Notes: a model not told the origin generated them from the sequence alone. DNA of 64,000 nt from Flavobacterium hydrocarbonoxydans (GCF_009789235.1 NZ_WSTB01000005.1:186001-250000); one strand, 5' to 3'; counted from the stretch's first letter, positions 34,401-43,598 are shown. Translations and numbers: made by a program.

Positions 34401-35788
34401 TGATGACAGCAGCAGTTGCTTCGCTTGGATTTTTGCCAATGGCCTTATCTACCAGTGGGGGGGCGGAAGTGCAGAAACCATTGGCGACGGTAGTTATTGG
34501 GGGACTATTCTCAGCAACGTTATTGACCCTGATCGTTTTGCCTATATTATACCTATTGCTGGAGAATAGAACAAAAAAAAGAAAAATGATACAAAAGCCT
34601 ATTATAACGCTACTGGTGCTGTTTTTTACCAGTTTCTCGTTTGCTCAAAACAGCCAGGCAATAAGTTTGGAAAAAGCGCTCGAGATGGCAAAATCAAATA
34701 ACATTGATTTGAAAATTGCTGATAAGGAAATTGAAAAACAAACTGTTTTAAAAAAGACCGCCTTCCAGCCCGATCCTCTAAACGTTCAGTACCAAGGGGG
34801 GCAGTTCAATAGTGTCGATTTTGATCATAACGTTTCAATCCAGCAGTATTTTCCAATAGGAAAAATCACAAAAGCCAATCGTCAGCTACAGGAAGAGCTG
34901 GTAAAATTGGCTGAGAAAAGAAAAGCTTTATCTGAATATGAAATAGAAAAGGCGGTAATACTTTCCTACTATCAGTATTTGTATGGTATTTCAGTTCAAA
35001 AATTAAATTTGGAGCTCAGTGATATTTATACCAAATTTCTTAAAAATGCAGAGCTACGTTTTCAGACGGGCGAAAGCGGGAATATTGAAGTGATCAGTGC
35101 AAAGGCAAAAGTAAAAGAGATTGAAACCCAGAAAGCGCAGTTGGAATATGATCTGGCAATCTACCAGAAACAACTGCAGTTTTTTATTCAGACAGATCAG
35201 GACGTAGTTCCCGATGTGTCGGTTTCTTTACTGTATACTCCTGTTCAGCAAAAAGGAAATTCAAAAGCCGAGGCACTTGTTACAGATTTTTATCAGCAGC
35301 AGATTGTCGTTTCCCAAAAAGAAGCCAATACTTTTAAAGCCATGCGCACACCAAAATTAGGACTGGGGTATTTTGCCCAGACCATCAATACCGAATCACT
35401 ATTCCAGGGGTTTACCGCAGGTCTGCAAATACCACTATTTGGAGGAGTGAATACTGCATGGGCTCAGGCGGCTTCTATAAGTATTTCACAATCGCAGCTG
35501 GCATTGGATAAAAACAAACTGGCTATTAACCTGCAGATGCAGGAACTGGAAAATAATTTTGAAAAGCAGCAAAAAGCGCTTTCCTATTATCAAAATGAGG
35601 GAATGCAGTATGCCGGCCAGATAATTGAGACGGCGCAAAAAAGTTATGCCAATGGCGATATGAGCTACTGGTCTTATATCAGCTTTTTAAATCAGGCCAT
35701 CGATATTAAAAAACAATACGCCGAAGCTGCCCATTCTTATAATCAAAGTGCTATAGAAATGCAGTTTCCATCTATTTCAAACAAATAA
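31469..35788 (+). CDS. CzcA-type heavy-metal RND pump fused to a TolC-like outer-membrane protein
   Basis: A proton-driven pump that moves divalent metal from the periplasm or cytoplasm out of the cell. The 1439-residue product has a full CzcA/CusA part (about 1-1035): TM1 with FTLALIAWGSYSIKKLPLDALPD split as given, the TM4 motif DFGIIVDGAVIIVE with two Asp and one Glu, which in CzcA marks Zn/Co/Cd pumps, and 12 helices. From about residue 1040 a second protein begins with its own Met and signal peptide (MIQKPIITLLVLFFTSFSFAQ) and then a TolC-type coiled-coil/barrel protein of about 400 residues. An in-frame ATG for that part lies at 34586. The start at 31469 was preferred over 31436 because MLDKIIQFSIKNKF is the usual CusA opening. 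The adaptor gene follows after 10 bases. Confidence 0.9.
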   Translation: MLDKIIQFSIKNKFIILLFTLALIAWGSYSIKKLPLDALPDITNNQVQIITTAPTLASQEVEQLITYPLEQAVKTVPKVIELRSISRFGLSVVTVVFEDDVDIYWAREQIFQRLKQAEENIPDYAGSPELAPISTGLGEIYQYDVYAKKGYESKYDAVKLRTIQDWIIIPQLQGIEGVADVSTWGGKLKQYEIAVNPNTLNSLGVTITEIFDALEKNNQNTGGAYIEKDQYAYFIRGVGMATGVKDLENVVVKNRNGSPVLVRDVAQVREGISLRYGASTKDGKGEIVCGMALMLKGENSSAVVERIKEKMIQINKSLPEGVVAEAFIDRGKLVDNAIGTVTKNLLEGALIVIFVLILFLGNLRAGLIVASVIPLAMLFAVILMNAFGVSGNLMSLGAIDFGIIVDGAVIIVEATMHHLQKLKRKDALSQEEMDEEVYNSASKIRNSAAFGEIIILIVYLPILALVGTEGKMFKPMAMTVGFAVIGAFLLSLTYVPMMSAMFLSKNTEHKDNFSDRMMAKLENIYLPFLKKALEFKKIVLGIALGLFTLGIVIFQNMGGEFIPTIEEGDLAINATIMTGSSLTQMVKTTTEYEKILKAKFPEIKTIVAKIGSGEIPTDPMPIESADLIIVLKDKKEWSGKYDNWEELANAMKEEMEVIPGANIEISQPIQMRFNELMTGSRSDIAIKIFGDDLEVLDAKANELISKVKGIKGIGDLKADKVTGLPQITIKYDYNKIALYGLNISDINRIIRSSFAGESAGKIYDQSKRFDVVVRMNADNRSDITDVSNLFIPLPNGQQVPLSQVASIDYEQGPVQVSREDGKRRITVGLNVRGRDIKSVVEEIQLKLDKELKLPAGYYVTYGGQFENLIEATKRLSVALPIALGLILVLLYFTFNSFKQAGLIFTAIPLSAIGGVFALWMRGMPFSISAGIGFIALFGIAVLNGIVLISYFNQLKTEGVTDPLQRVLIGTKTRLRPVLMTAAVASLGFLPMALSTSGGAEVQKPLATVVIGGLFSATLLTLIVLPILYLLLENRTKKRKMIQKPIITLLVLFFTSFSFAQNSQAISLEKALEMAKSNNIDLKIADKEIEKQTVLKKTAFQPDPLNVQYQGGQFNSVDFDHNVSIQQYFPIGKITKANRQLQEELVKLAEKRKALSEYEIEKAVILSYYQYLYGISVQKLNLELSDIYTKFLKNAELRFQTGESGNIEVISAKAKVKEIETQKAQLEYDLAIYQKQLQFFIQTDQDVVPDVSVSLLYTPVQQKGNSKAEALVTDFYQQQIVVSQKEANTFKAMRTPKLGLGYFAQTINTESLFQGFTAGLQIPLFGGVNTAWAQAASISISQSQLALDKNKLAINLQMQELENNFEKQQKALSYYQNEGMQYAGQIIETAQKSYANGDMSYWSYISFLNQAIDIKKQYAEAAHSYNQSAIEMQFPSISNK

Positions 35789-35798
35789 ATTTCACAGA

Positions 35799-37019
35799 AT
35801 GAAAAACATATTTAAAAATAACATCTCATTGGTTTCAGTTAAAATTAATATACTGATTGTTTTTATAGCTTTGTTTCTGACGGCGTCCTGTCAGGATAAA
35901 AAAGCAGAAGAATCCCATGAGGAGGAAAAGTCTGAGAATGAAGTGGCATTGACCGAATCTCAATTTAAAACCGTTGGGATTGAAACGGGTGCCGTGGAAA
36001 ACAGGAATTTAAACAAAATTATAAAGGCCAACGGCTACACTACCGTTCCGCCGCAAAACTCCGCAGAAGTGGCAACCCTTATCGGTGGAACAGTCAAGGA
36101 TATTTTGGTATTGGAAGGAACTTATGTAAATAAGGGAAAAGTGCTGGCAACCATTCAGAATCTTGAAGTCATTGAAATGCAGGAAGATTATCATTCTGCC
36201 ACAGCCAGCATTGAATACCTGCAGCTGGAATACAACCGCCAGAAAACCCTAAGTGATGAAAACGTAAACCCGAGAAAGACTTTTCAGGAAATCAAAGCAA
36301 AATTAGCAGCGGAAAGGGCCAGGGCACAGGCAGCTAAAAACAAGCTGGACGCATTGCATGTGAGCACCAAGGGGAGCAGTTCATTGGTACCTATTGTAGC
36401 GCCCATTAGCGGTTATGTAGGAAAAATAAATATTGCAAAAGGTGCGTTTGCTGAAACAGGGGTAACACTTTTTGAAGTAGTAGACAATAGCCAGATGCAC
36501 CTGGACCTTAATGTTTACGAAAAAGACCTCGGATCTATTTCTGTGGGGCAGGTTATTGATTTTGTTCTTACCAATCAGTCTAACAAATCAATAAAAGGAA
36601 AAATATTCGGAATCAACAAATCATTTTCAAATGAAAGCAAAACAGTGGCGGTGCACGCCAAAATTGATCCTGCCGATGCCAAGGGGTTGATTCCCGGCAT
36701 GTATGTTTCGGCCAACATCAATATCACAAATGCTACGGTTCCGGCGTTGCCAAAAGATGCGATTGTTAGAAATGGTGACAAATATTTTGTGTATATTCAG
36801 GAAGAGAATCATAAGGAAGAGAAAAGTGAAGCCAAAGAGGCAGAAGAAGAACATAATGAAATTCATTTTAAAGCAATCGAAGTAGTACCCGGGACAACAG
36901 ATTTGGGCTTTACGGAAGTGAAATTTGTTGACCATATACCCTCTGATGCCAAAATAGTAATCAAAGGGGCATTTTACCTTTTATCTGCTATAAAAGGCGG
37001 TGGGGAGCATGAACATTAA
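35799..37019 (+). CDS. RND periplasmic adaptor (CzcB/CusB family)
   Basis: Membrane-fusion protein that links the inner-membrane pump to the outer-membrane channel. The 406-residue lipoprotein has a lipobox (LTASC, Cys about residue 31), a His/Glu-rich start (EESHEEEKSE), a barrel/lipoyl region (TLIGGTVKDILVLEGTYVNKGK), an alpha-helical hairpin (about 130-180), and the second lipoyl half with VAPISGYVGKINIAKG. A Glu/His-rich insert (EENHKEEKSEAKEAEEEHNE) near residue 330 may bind metal. The gene is 10 bases behind the pump and the P-ATPase follows after 48 bases, so all three are probably one operon. Confidence 0.9.
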   Translation: MKNIFKNNISLVSVKINILIVFIALFLTASCQDKKAEESHEEEKSENEVALTESQFKTVGIETGAVENRNLNKIIKANGYTTVPPQNSAEVATLIGGTVKDILVLEGTYVNKGKVLATIQNLEVIEMQEDYHSATASIEYLQLEYNRQKTLSDENVNPRKTFQEIKAKLAAERARAQAAKNKLDALHVSTKGSSSLVPIVAPISGYVGKINIAKGAFAETGVTLFEVVDNSQMHLDLNVYEKDLGSISVGQVIDFVLTNQSNKSIKGKIFGINKSFSNESKTVAVHAKIDPADAKGLIPGMYVSANINITNATVPALPKDAIVRNGDKYFVYIQEENHKEEKSEAKEAEEEHNEIHFKAIEVVPGTTDLGFTEVKFVDHIPSDAKIVIKGAFYLLSAIKGGGEHEH

Positions 37020-37067
37020 AATAGGGACATTCCATAATTAAAATTTTGAATTAAAAAAATAGACAAT

Positions 37068-39098
37068 ATGGCACATGAGCACAAATACGATGCAAACGGC
37101 AAACAGCTTTGTTGCACACTAGAAGAAAAAATTAATGCAAAAACAGATAAAAGCAGCGGATGCTGCTCTGTAGAGGATAAAAACAGTCATTCTGATGATG
37201 ATGGACATGATCATGACCACGAGCATACAGCTGATCAAAGTACATTTAAGATGTTCCTGCCGGCGATAATTTCATTTGTCCTGCTGATTATCGGTATATG
37301 TTTCGATAACTATTTTCCGCAAAGCTGGTTTACCAAGTATGTTAGGTTAGCCTGGTATATTGCGGCTTATCTTCCCGTGGGAATTCCGGTTTTGAAAGAG
37401 GCGTTTGAAAGCATTACTAAAGGAGAGGTCTTTTCTGAATTTTTACTCATGTGTATCGCCACAATCGGGGCTTTTGCTATTGGCGAGTATCCCGAAGGGG
37501 TGGCTGTTATGCTTTTCTATACCATTGGAGAAGTATTCCAGACTTTGGCCGTTAGCCGTGCAAAATCCAATATTAAAAGCCTGTTGGATCAGCGCCCCGA
37601 CGAAGTAAATATCGTAAAGGATAATGTTGTGCAGACAGTAAAAGCAGCAGATGTTGCCATAGGTTCTGTAATACAGCTGAAATCAGGTGAAAAACTAGGT
37701 TTGGATGGAGAATTGTTATCTGATACAGCTTCCTTTAATACCGCTGCCCTTACTGGTGAAAGCAAGCCCGATACCAAGGTAAAAGGCGAAACTGTTCTGG
37801 CAGGGATGATAAACGGAAACACTATCGCGCAGGTAAAGGTGACTACTGCCTATAATGACAGCAAGCTTTCAAAAATACTCGAAATGGTGCAGAACGCCAC
37901 AACTCAGAAAGCACCAACGGAGCTGTTCATTAGAAAATTCGCAAAAATCTACACTCCAATAGTTGTTTTCCTTGCGGTTGGTATTTGCTTTTTGCCTTAT
38001 TTTTTTGTTGAAAATTATGATTTTAACGACTGGCTCTACAGGGCTTTGGTTTTTCTGGTAATATCATGCCCTTGTGCCCTGGTAATCAGTATACCCCTTG
38101 GTTACTTCGGCGGAATTGGGGCAGCGAGTAAAAACGGAATATTATTCAAGGGAAGTAATTTTCTGGACAGTATTGCCAATATCCAGAATGTGGTAATGGA
38201 CAAAACAGGAACCATGACAGAAGGTGTCTTTAAAGTTCAGGATGTGGTGATTTCCGACCAGCTTAATAAAGACGAAATCCTTAAAATGGTCAATGCGCTC
38301 GAAGGCCAGAGTACGCATCCCGTAGCAACGGCCATCCATGATCACGTTGGTGAAATTGATCCCTCGATAGTACTTGAGAAGGTCGAAGAGATTTCAGGAC
38401 ATGGATTAAGGGCTGAGATTAATGGAAAAGAATTGCATGTAGGTAATTTTAAGCTGATGGATAAATTCGGTATCAAATATGATATTGATCCGAACTCTAT
38501 AGTCTATACGTTGATTGCCATAGCTTACGATAAAAAGTTTGCCGGTTACTTAACCATTGCAGATACAATAAAAGAAGATGCGCAGCTGACTGTTGACAGG
38601 CTAAAAGCAATGGGAGTTAAAACCACAATGCTTAGTGGCGATAAAACCAATGTTGTCCAATTTGTGGCCGATAAGCTGGGCATAGTAAACGCTTTTGGAG
38701 ATTTGCTTCCTGAAGACAAAGTAAATAAAGTAAATGAAATTAAAGCTACTAACCAAACCGTTGCATTTGTAGGTGACGGTGTAAACGATGCGCCTGTTGT
38801 AGCCTTGAGTACTGTTGGTATCGCTATGGGCGGTTTGGGAAGCGATGCCACAATTGAAACTGCCGATGTGGTAATCCAGGATGACAGGCCAAGCAAAATT
38901 CCAATGGCTATCAATATTGGGAAACAAACCAGAAAAATAGTGTGGCAAAATATTGTATTGGCATTTGCTGTCAAGGCAGTTGTTCTTATTCTGGGTGCGG
39001 GCGGACTTGCAACGATGTGGGAAGCGGTCTTTGCAGATGTAGGTGTTGCCTTACTCGCTATACTGAATGCGGTAAGGATTCAGAAAATGAAATTCTAA
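37068..39098 (+). CDS. Zn2+/Cd2+/Pb2+-type P1B ATPase
   Basis: ATP-driven export of divalent metal across the inner membrane; 676 residues. The N-terminus has no classical HMA domain but Cys pairs (CC at 15-16 and 32-33) and a His/Asp-rich run (HSDDDGHDHDHEH, about 41-53). Eight helices are predicted. The metal site CPC is in SCPCALVISIP (about 333). DKTGT (Asp about 378), the HP of THPVA and GDGVNDAP are intact. Lys in the seventh helix and DVGVAL in the eighth fit the P1B-2 (ZntA/CadA) subgroup rather than the copper type. Together with the CzcA-like pump it forms the divalent-metal part of the island. A bidirectional terminator follows. Confidence 0.92.
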   Translation: MAHEHKYDANGKQLCCTLEEKINAKTDKSSGCCSVEDKNSHSDDDGHDHDHEHTADQSTFKMFLPAIISFVLLIIGICFDNYFPQSWFTKYVRLAWYIAAYLPVGIPVLKEAFESITKGEVFSEFLLMCIATIGAFAIGEYPEGVAVMLFYTIGEVFQTLAVSRAKSNIKSLLDQRPDEVNIVKDNVVQTVKAADVAIGSVIQLKSGEKLGLDGELLSDTASFNTAALTGESKPDTKVKGETVLAGMINGNTIAQVKVTTAYNDSKLSKILEMVQNATTQKAPTELFIRKFAKIYTPIVVFLAVGICFLPYFFVENYDFNDWLYRALVFLVISCPCALVISIPLGYFGGIGAASKNGILFKGSNFLDSIANIQNVVMDKTGTMTEGVFKVQDVVISDQLNKDEILKMVNALEGQSTHPVATAIHDHVGEIDPSIVLEKVEEISGHGLRAEINGKELHVGNFKLMDKFGIKYDIDPNSIVYTLIAIAYDKKFAGYLTIADTIKEDAQLTVDRLKAMGVKTTMLSGDKTNVVQFVADKLGIVNAFGDLLPEDKVNKVNEIKATNQTVAFVGDGVNDAPVVALSTVGIAMGGLGSDATIETADVVIQDDRPSKIPMAINIGKQTRKIVWQNIVLAFAVKAVVLILGAGGLATMWEAVFADVGVALLAILNAVRIQKMKF

Positions 39099-39138
39099 TG
39101 GCAATAAATAGACAGATTTTTGCCGTGTTAAGCTTCAA

Positions 39139-39172
39139 AAACAAAAACCGCACAACTGTGCGGTTTTTGTTT
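39139..39172. terminator. Bidirectional intrinsic terminator
   Basis: ACAAAAACCGCAC, two-to-four base loop, GTGCGGTTTTTGT: a long perfect stem with A and T tracts on its two sides, between the convergent P-ATPase and copper-storage genes. Confidence 0.88.
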
Positions 39173-39187
39173 AAATAATTGTTGGTA

Positions 39188-39523
39188 TTAACTTGCCATT
39201 GCCTCACAAGCCTGGGCACATTTGCGGCAGGCTTCCGCGCACTCTGCGCAGTGACCCATGCCCATTGCGGCATGTTTTTCACATTCCTCGGCACAGGCCT
39301 TACAGATTTCTGCGCATTCAGCACATAAATGGGAGGCATGTTCGCCTCCAATACTCATAAGGTTTGCGGCGGCAAAACATACCACTGAACATTGCCTGTC
39401 GAGCTGTATGCATCTTGCAAGCATTTTTATATCGTCTTCATTCAGACATTCCGTTGCGCAGTTGTTGCACGCTATACCGCAAGCCAGACAGGCTTCGATA
39501 CAATTTCTAAATTTCTGATCCAT
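39188..39523 (-). CDS. Four-helix-bundle copper storage protein (Csp-like, DUF326)
   Basis: A 111-residue cytosolic protein with 19 Cys, mostly as C-x2-C or C-x3-C on amphipathic helices (CIEACLACGIACNNCATEC, CAECAEICKACAEEC, CAECAEACRKCAQAC). This is the pattern of Csp3-type copper storage proteins, whose four-helix bundle holds many Cu(I) ions in its core. There is no signal peptide, so it should act in the cytoplasm, buffering Cu(I) beside the P-ATPase exporter. It converges on the divalent-metal operon and is transcribed in the copper-cluster direction. Confidence 0.92.
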   Translation of the reverse strand: MDQKFRNCIEACLACGIACNNCATECLNEDDIKMLARCIQLDRQCSVVCFAAANLMSIGGEHASHLCAECAEICKACAEECEKHAAMGMGHCAECAEACRKCAQACEAMAS

Positions 39524-39561
39524 AATTTATTTATTTTGTATTAAAAGTTATTCATACTGAA

Positions 39562-40179
39562 TTAATTTGCTACAAGCCAGTTGCCAAAATCAATTATTTC
39601 CTGGGTCTGCATTTCTACCATCATATTCGCCATTGCTTTGAGTTCTGCGTTTTTTCCATGATGTAGATAAGCCGATGCATTATCGAGTGCACTTTGGTGA
39701 TGGACAATCATTAGTATGGCAAAATCATGGTCCGTATTTCCGGTGATTAATTGCGTGTCAGCAGTAATTCCCATTTTGTCCATTGATTTCATAAGCTCCA
39801 TAGCAAAAGCATTATCGGTTTCATCAGCTGGCATGCCATTTATAATTGCTTTCATATGCTCTATTTCCTGCTGTTGGGTATCAATCACATCTTGTGCCAT
39901 TGCCATAATCTGGGCATCAGTACCATTTTTCAGTTCATAATTAGCCATATCTATAGCACCTTGATGGTGCATAATCATCATATTGGCAAAATCCAGATCT
40001 GGATCTTTGCTCATGGTCATTGCGTCCATTTGATCCATCATTGTGTGCATTTTATTCATCAATATGTTTTTATCATGCTCCTGAGGATGTATTCCGTTAT
40101 CTTCATCATTTGAACAAGAGCCAACTATTAGCCCAATTACTATCAAGGTTGTGAATGCTGCTTTTTTCATAATTTTCAC
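39562..40179 (-). CDS. DUF305 lipoprotein
   Basis: A 205-residue probable lipoprotein (lipobox IVGSC). The mature part is two DUF305/ferritin-like repeats, each with a M-x-HHQ-x(A/S)-x-D motif: MMIMHHQGAIDMANY (about 67-80) and LMIVHHQSALDNASAY (about 155-170), rich in Met and His. DUF305 proteins are often found with copper and other metal resistance genes and may bind Cu. M4 (MKKAAFTTL) may be the true start and would still give the lipobox. It lies in the minus-strand copper cluster, 38 bases after the Csp gene end. Confidence 0.85.
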   Translation of the reverse strand: MKIMKKAAFTTLIVIGLIVGSCSNDEDNGIHPQEHDKNILMNKMHTMMDQMDAMTMSKDPDLDFANMMIMHHQGAIDMANYELKNGTDAQIMAMAQDVIDTQQQEIEHMKAIINGMPADETDNAFAMELMKSMDKMGITADTQLITGNTDHDFAILMIVHHQSALDNASAYLHHGKNAELKAMANMMVEMQTQEIIDFGNWLVAN

Positions 40180-40314
40180 AGTTATAAATTATACTAAAGC
40201 TAAAATAATTATACCATTTGTCCTTTATTTATAAAATTTAGCCCAAGTTTTACATTATTATTACTACTGCACTCAGGCATCGAGCGTTTGTATGATACTA
40301 GGCAACATAAACCG

Positions 40315-42933
40315 TTAATAATTCAAAGTGAATCCGGCCCCAAAACCCATATCGCTGTCATAATGTGAGGAAAGTGATCCCCATCTGGTTACTATGTAAC
40401 GAAGCCCCGCCATATATTCCTTATCTGTATTCCACATTAAATTCATTCGAAGCCTTTTAGAAACTGGAATGTCCTTACGTTCAAACTGTAGTCTGACTTT
40501 ACCGTCTGTGAAAACTTCAGCCTGTGCTACTATTAACATAGGAAGGGTATAGTTGACCCCTAGACTCGCCACTGCACGTTTATCTTTAGTATTTTTTTGT
40601 CCAAAGAGATTTCTTTCCTGTTCATCTTCTCCCATTTTTCTATATCTCCAGTCAAATCCTATAAATGGCATTAGCCATTGCATTTTTCCAATATAGCGTC
40701 CAATATGTGTTTCAGTTTCATAGCCATGCATATCATTGTAGCCTAATCTCCATTCGGTCCCTATACTCCAGCGTGTCCCCTGATACATTGCTTCGCCATC
40801 GTTTCCATTAGTAGCAAAATCGTTTTCAGCCATGAAATGGAATTCTCTATCATCAGCAAACAATTTTCGCTGAGCCAGTTTAGGGTCTGGTATTTCTGGA
40901 TTTGGAGGTGAATCTTCATAAGAAAAAATTCTGCCCATACCAGCCATCATATGGTAGAGAATGTGACAGTGGAAAAACCAGTCGCCACCATCTTCGCTTG
41001 CGGCGAATTCAATAATATCTGTTTCCATTGGCATGATGTCGATGATGTTTTTCAATGGCGCAAAATCTCCCTGCCCATTGATTACCCTGAAATCATGGCC
41101 ATGCAAATGCATTGGATGGCGCATCATTGAATTATTATGCAGCACGATACGTAAAATTTCTCCTTTTTTGATCAGAATTTTATCAGATTCAGAAACAACT
41201 TTGTTGTCCAGGCTCCACACATAGCGATTCATATTTCCGGTAAGCTCGAATTTGAGCTCCCTCACGGGTGCATCTTTTGACAATTCCGTGCTTGTAGGAG
41301 ATTTTAGCATCGCATAATTTAATGTCACAATATCGGCAAGAGCATTGGCATTGTACTTATTTTCCATATTGTCCATGTCGTGCATCTTATCAGGGATATC
41401 CAATTTGGTTTCTTCTTTGTCCATTTCCATTGGCATGTCTTTACTTCCTTTTGTTTGTGGGCCTGTAATTTCAGGATACATTACCGAGTTCATATCCATC
41501 TGATTCAACGACATCTTCATCCCCATATCATTTAGGTCTCCATTCATTTTCATCATATCATTCATCATTTGCATCCCTTCAAAGTATTTCAGTTTGGGTA
41601 AAGGGGAGGTGAGCTGTTTGGTGCCATTTCCAATGTAGAGGGAAGCCGATTTTGTCCGGTCTTCCGGTGTTGCCAAAAACTCATAAGATGTGTTTTCTGC
41701 CGGAATGGTCAGGACAACATCATAGGTTTCAGAAACTGCAATAAGCAGACGGTCTACCTCAACGGGTTCAACATCATTGCCATCACTGGCCACTACTGTA
41801 ATTTTGCCTCCGGCATAGGTAAGCCAGAAATTACTGGATGCACCGCCATTAGAGACGCGTAATCTTACCTTATCACCCGCTTTGAACTGCGAAAGTTGGC
41901 TTTCGTTTTTCCCGTTAATTAAAAATTTCTCATAATAGACATCGCTTACATCCATAGCGTTCATACGCTTCCATTCGTTGATGACCTTGGTTTTGAAATA
42001 GCCTTGTTTTATAGCTTCTCCATAACTTTGGGTCGTGCCTTTTTTTATTGCAAACCAATCGGAGGCATTATGCAGCATTCTATGAACGTTCTCAGGGTTG
42101 ATATCGGTCCATTCGCTCAGCACAATCGGAATTGTGGGAAGATCGTCTATTCCCTGGCGGAAATTCGGATCGGAGTTTCGTTTGTTCATCACAAAAGATC
42201 CATACATTCCTATTTGTTCCTGCAATCCCGAGTGGCTATGATACCAATGGGTCCCATGCTGCCTGATGGGAAAAGAATATTTGTAGGTACTGTGCGCTTT
42301 TATCGGCATTTGGGTAAGGTTAGGCACTCCATCTTCTTTATTGGGTAGAAACAAACCATGCCAGTGTAATGAGGTTTCTTCGTCAAGTTCATTATGGACA
42401 TAAATTTCTGCGGTATCACCTTCTGTAAAGGTTAACGTAGGCATTGGTATCTGGCCATTTACCGCTATTGCTCTTTTTGATTTCCCTGAAAAATTTACCA
42501 CCGTATCGCGAACATATAAATCGTACCTTACAACTTTAGGTGGCTCATCATTTATCATCATTTTTTTTACTGGGGGATCTACTGTTTTCTTTTCCATGTT
42601 TGTCATATCATGCGCCTGGTGTGTGTCGATATTATCCGCAGAGGAGGATTTAGCCTTTTCAGGCAATACCTCTTTAACAGGAGTTGCAGCTTTAGGTTTT
42701 GTGCCTGCTTTCGGCTGAGTTGTTTTAGCCTTTGCTTTTACTAATGTCATGCCGCATTTTGGGCATTTTCCCGGTTTGGATTCATGGATATCGGGATGCA
42801 TTGGACAGGTATAGGTAGTGGGATTTGACTCTTCTTTTGCTGGCTTTTTATCCATTTGCATTGTTTTCATGTCCTGGGCCTGAATTAAAACAGGAAGCAT
42901 GATAAATACGAGTATTGTCAGTATATTTTTCAT
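40315..42933 (-). CDS. CopA-type multicopper oxidase with a fused CopB-like barrel
   Basis: Oxidises Cu(I) to Cu(II) with oxygen, lowering copper toxicity in the periplasm. The 872-residue product has a signal peptide (to about 20) and a CPMHP...CPKCGMTL metal-binding module (about 41-65). The cupredoxin domains carry all copper motifs: HWHG (190), HWYHSH (229), HPMHLHGHDF (606) and HCHILYHMMAGM (655, with the T1 Met). The Met/His-rich insert near 470-540 is typical of CopA. From about 695 to 872 a second domain follows (GTRWSIGTEWRLGYNDMHGY split here, RLQFERKDIPVSKRLRMNLM split here, ending GFGAGFTLNY) that resembles the C-terminal barrel of CopB. The DUF305 membrane gene precedes it after 26 bases. 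Confidence 0.9.
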   Translation of the reverse strand: MKNILTILVFIMLPVLIQAQDMKTMQMDKKPAKEESNPTTYTCPMHPDIHESKPGKCPKCGMTLVKAKAKTTQPKAGTKPKAATPVKEVLPEKAKSSSADNIDTHQAHDMTNMEKKTVDPPVKKMMINDEPPKVVRYDLYVRDTVVNFSGKSKRAIAVNGQIPMPTLTFTEGDTAEIYVHNELDEETSLHWHGLFLPNKEDGVPNLTQMPIKAHSTYKYSFPIRQHGTHWYHSHSGLQEQIGMYGSFVMNKRNSDPNFRQGIDDLPTIPIVLSEWTDINPENVHRMLHNASDWFAIKKGTTQSYGEAIKQGYFKTKVINEWKRMNAMDVSDVYYEKFLINGKNESQLSQFKAGDKVRLRVSNGGASSNFWLTYAGGKITVVASDGNDVEPVEVDRLLIAVSETYDVVLTIPAENTSYEFLATPEDRTKSASLYIGNGTKQLTSPLPKLKYFEGMQMMNDMMKMNGDLNDMGMKMSLNQMDMNSVMYPEITGPQTKGSKDMPMEMDKEETKLDIPDKMHDMDNMENKYNANALADIVTLNYAMLKSPTSTELSKDAPVRELKFELTGNMNRYVWSLDNKVVSESDKILIKKGEILRIVLHNNSMMRHPMHLHGHDFRVINGQGDFAPLKNIIDIMPMETDIIEFAASEDGGDWFFHCHILYHMMAGMGRIFSYEDSPPNPEIPDPKLAQRKLFADDREFHFMAENDFATNGNDGEAMYQGTRWSIGTEWRLGYNDMHGYETETHIGRYIGKMQWLMPFIGFDWRYRKMGEDEQERNLFGQKNTKDKRAVASLGVNYTLPMLIVAQAEVFTDGKVRLQFERKDIPVSKRLRMNLMWNTDKEYMAGLRYIVTRWGSLSSHYDSDMGFGAGFTLNY

Positions 42934-42959
42934 ATTGTTTTTTAATAAATATTACTGTA

Positions 42960-43454
42960 TTATTTTTTTTTCATCTCATCCAATTTGGCTTTCATCTGAG
43001 CAATTTCAGCTTCTTGCGCTTTTATAATGTCTTGGGCAAGTTGGCTTATTTCCGGATCGTGAAGATCAGCCTCTTTAGCCATGAGGATGGCTGCTGCATG
43101 GTGTGGTATCATTGATTTTAAGAATTGTTTATCTTCAACAGCTGCCTGCTCTCTTATGCAGGTAAAAAAAATAATTGCTGCAAGGCTACCTGTGATAAGT
43201 AACATTATGTTCCATCTTTTATTCATATACATACTACCCATTACAATAATCTCAATTATGAGCATTGGCATAGTCATTAGCCCTGCCATGTAAAATTGGT
43301 TTATATTGGGAATGACATTAGCAAAAATATCGACCATCGAATACATTAGTATGTACATGGAAATAAATGACAATACAATCATAATGGCTAATTTTTTGTA
43401 CATTTTGAAGTCTACCTTTTTTGAATGCTGCTGTGTTGTGTGTTCCATTTTCAT
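42960..43454 (-). CDS. Membrane-anchored DUF305 protein
   Basis: A 164-residue protein. Three membrane helices (about 22-45, 55-72 and 82-98) are followed by a soluble DUF305 region with KSMIPHHAAAILMAKEADLHDPEI, the typical IPHH-A-x(n)-M-x(K/A) motif, and a C-terminal amphipathic helix (QEAEIAQMKAKLDEMKKK). The N-terminus has His residues (MKMEHTTQQHSKK). The membrane part probably holds a copper-binding domain at the periplasmic face. It is the first gene of an apparent two-gene operon with the multicopper oxidase. Confidence 0.85.
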   Translation of the reverse strand: MKMEHTTQQHSKKVDFKMYKKLAIMIVLSFISMYILMYSMVDIFANVIPNINQFYMAGLMTMPMLIIEIIVMGSMYMNKRWNIMLLITGSLAAIIFFTCIREQAAVEDKQFLKSMIPHHAAAILMAKEADLHDPEISQLAQDIIKAQEAEIAQMKAKLDEMKKK

Positions 43455-43598
43455 ATTTTTAGCTTTAAAAGTTATTTTGATTTATCTATTTCCCTGAACA
43501 AAACAAGTCTAATGTTACTATAACACTGTATCGGCTTAAATGGCAAGGATTTTTTTATGCTCCTGTAGTTTTCAATGTGATATTGTAATACTTATTAT

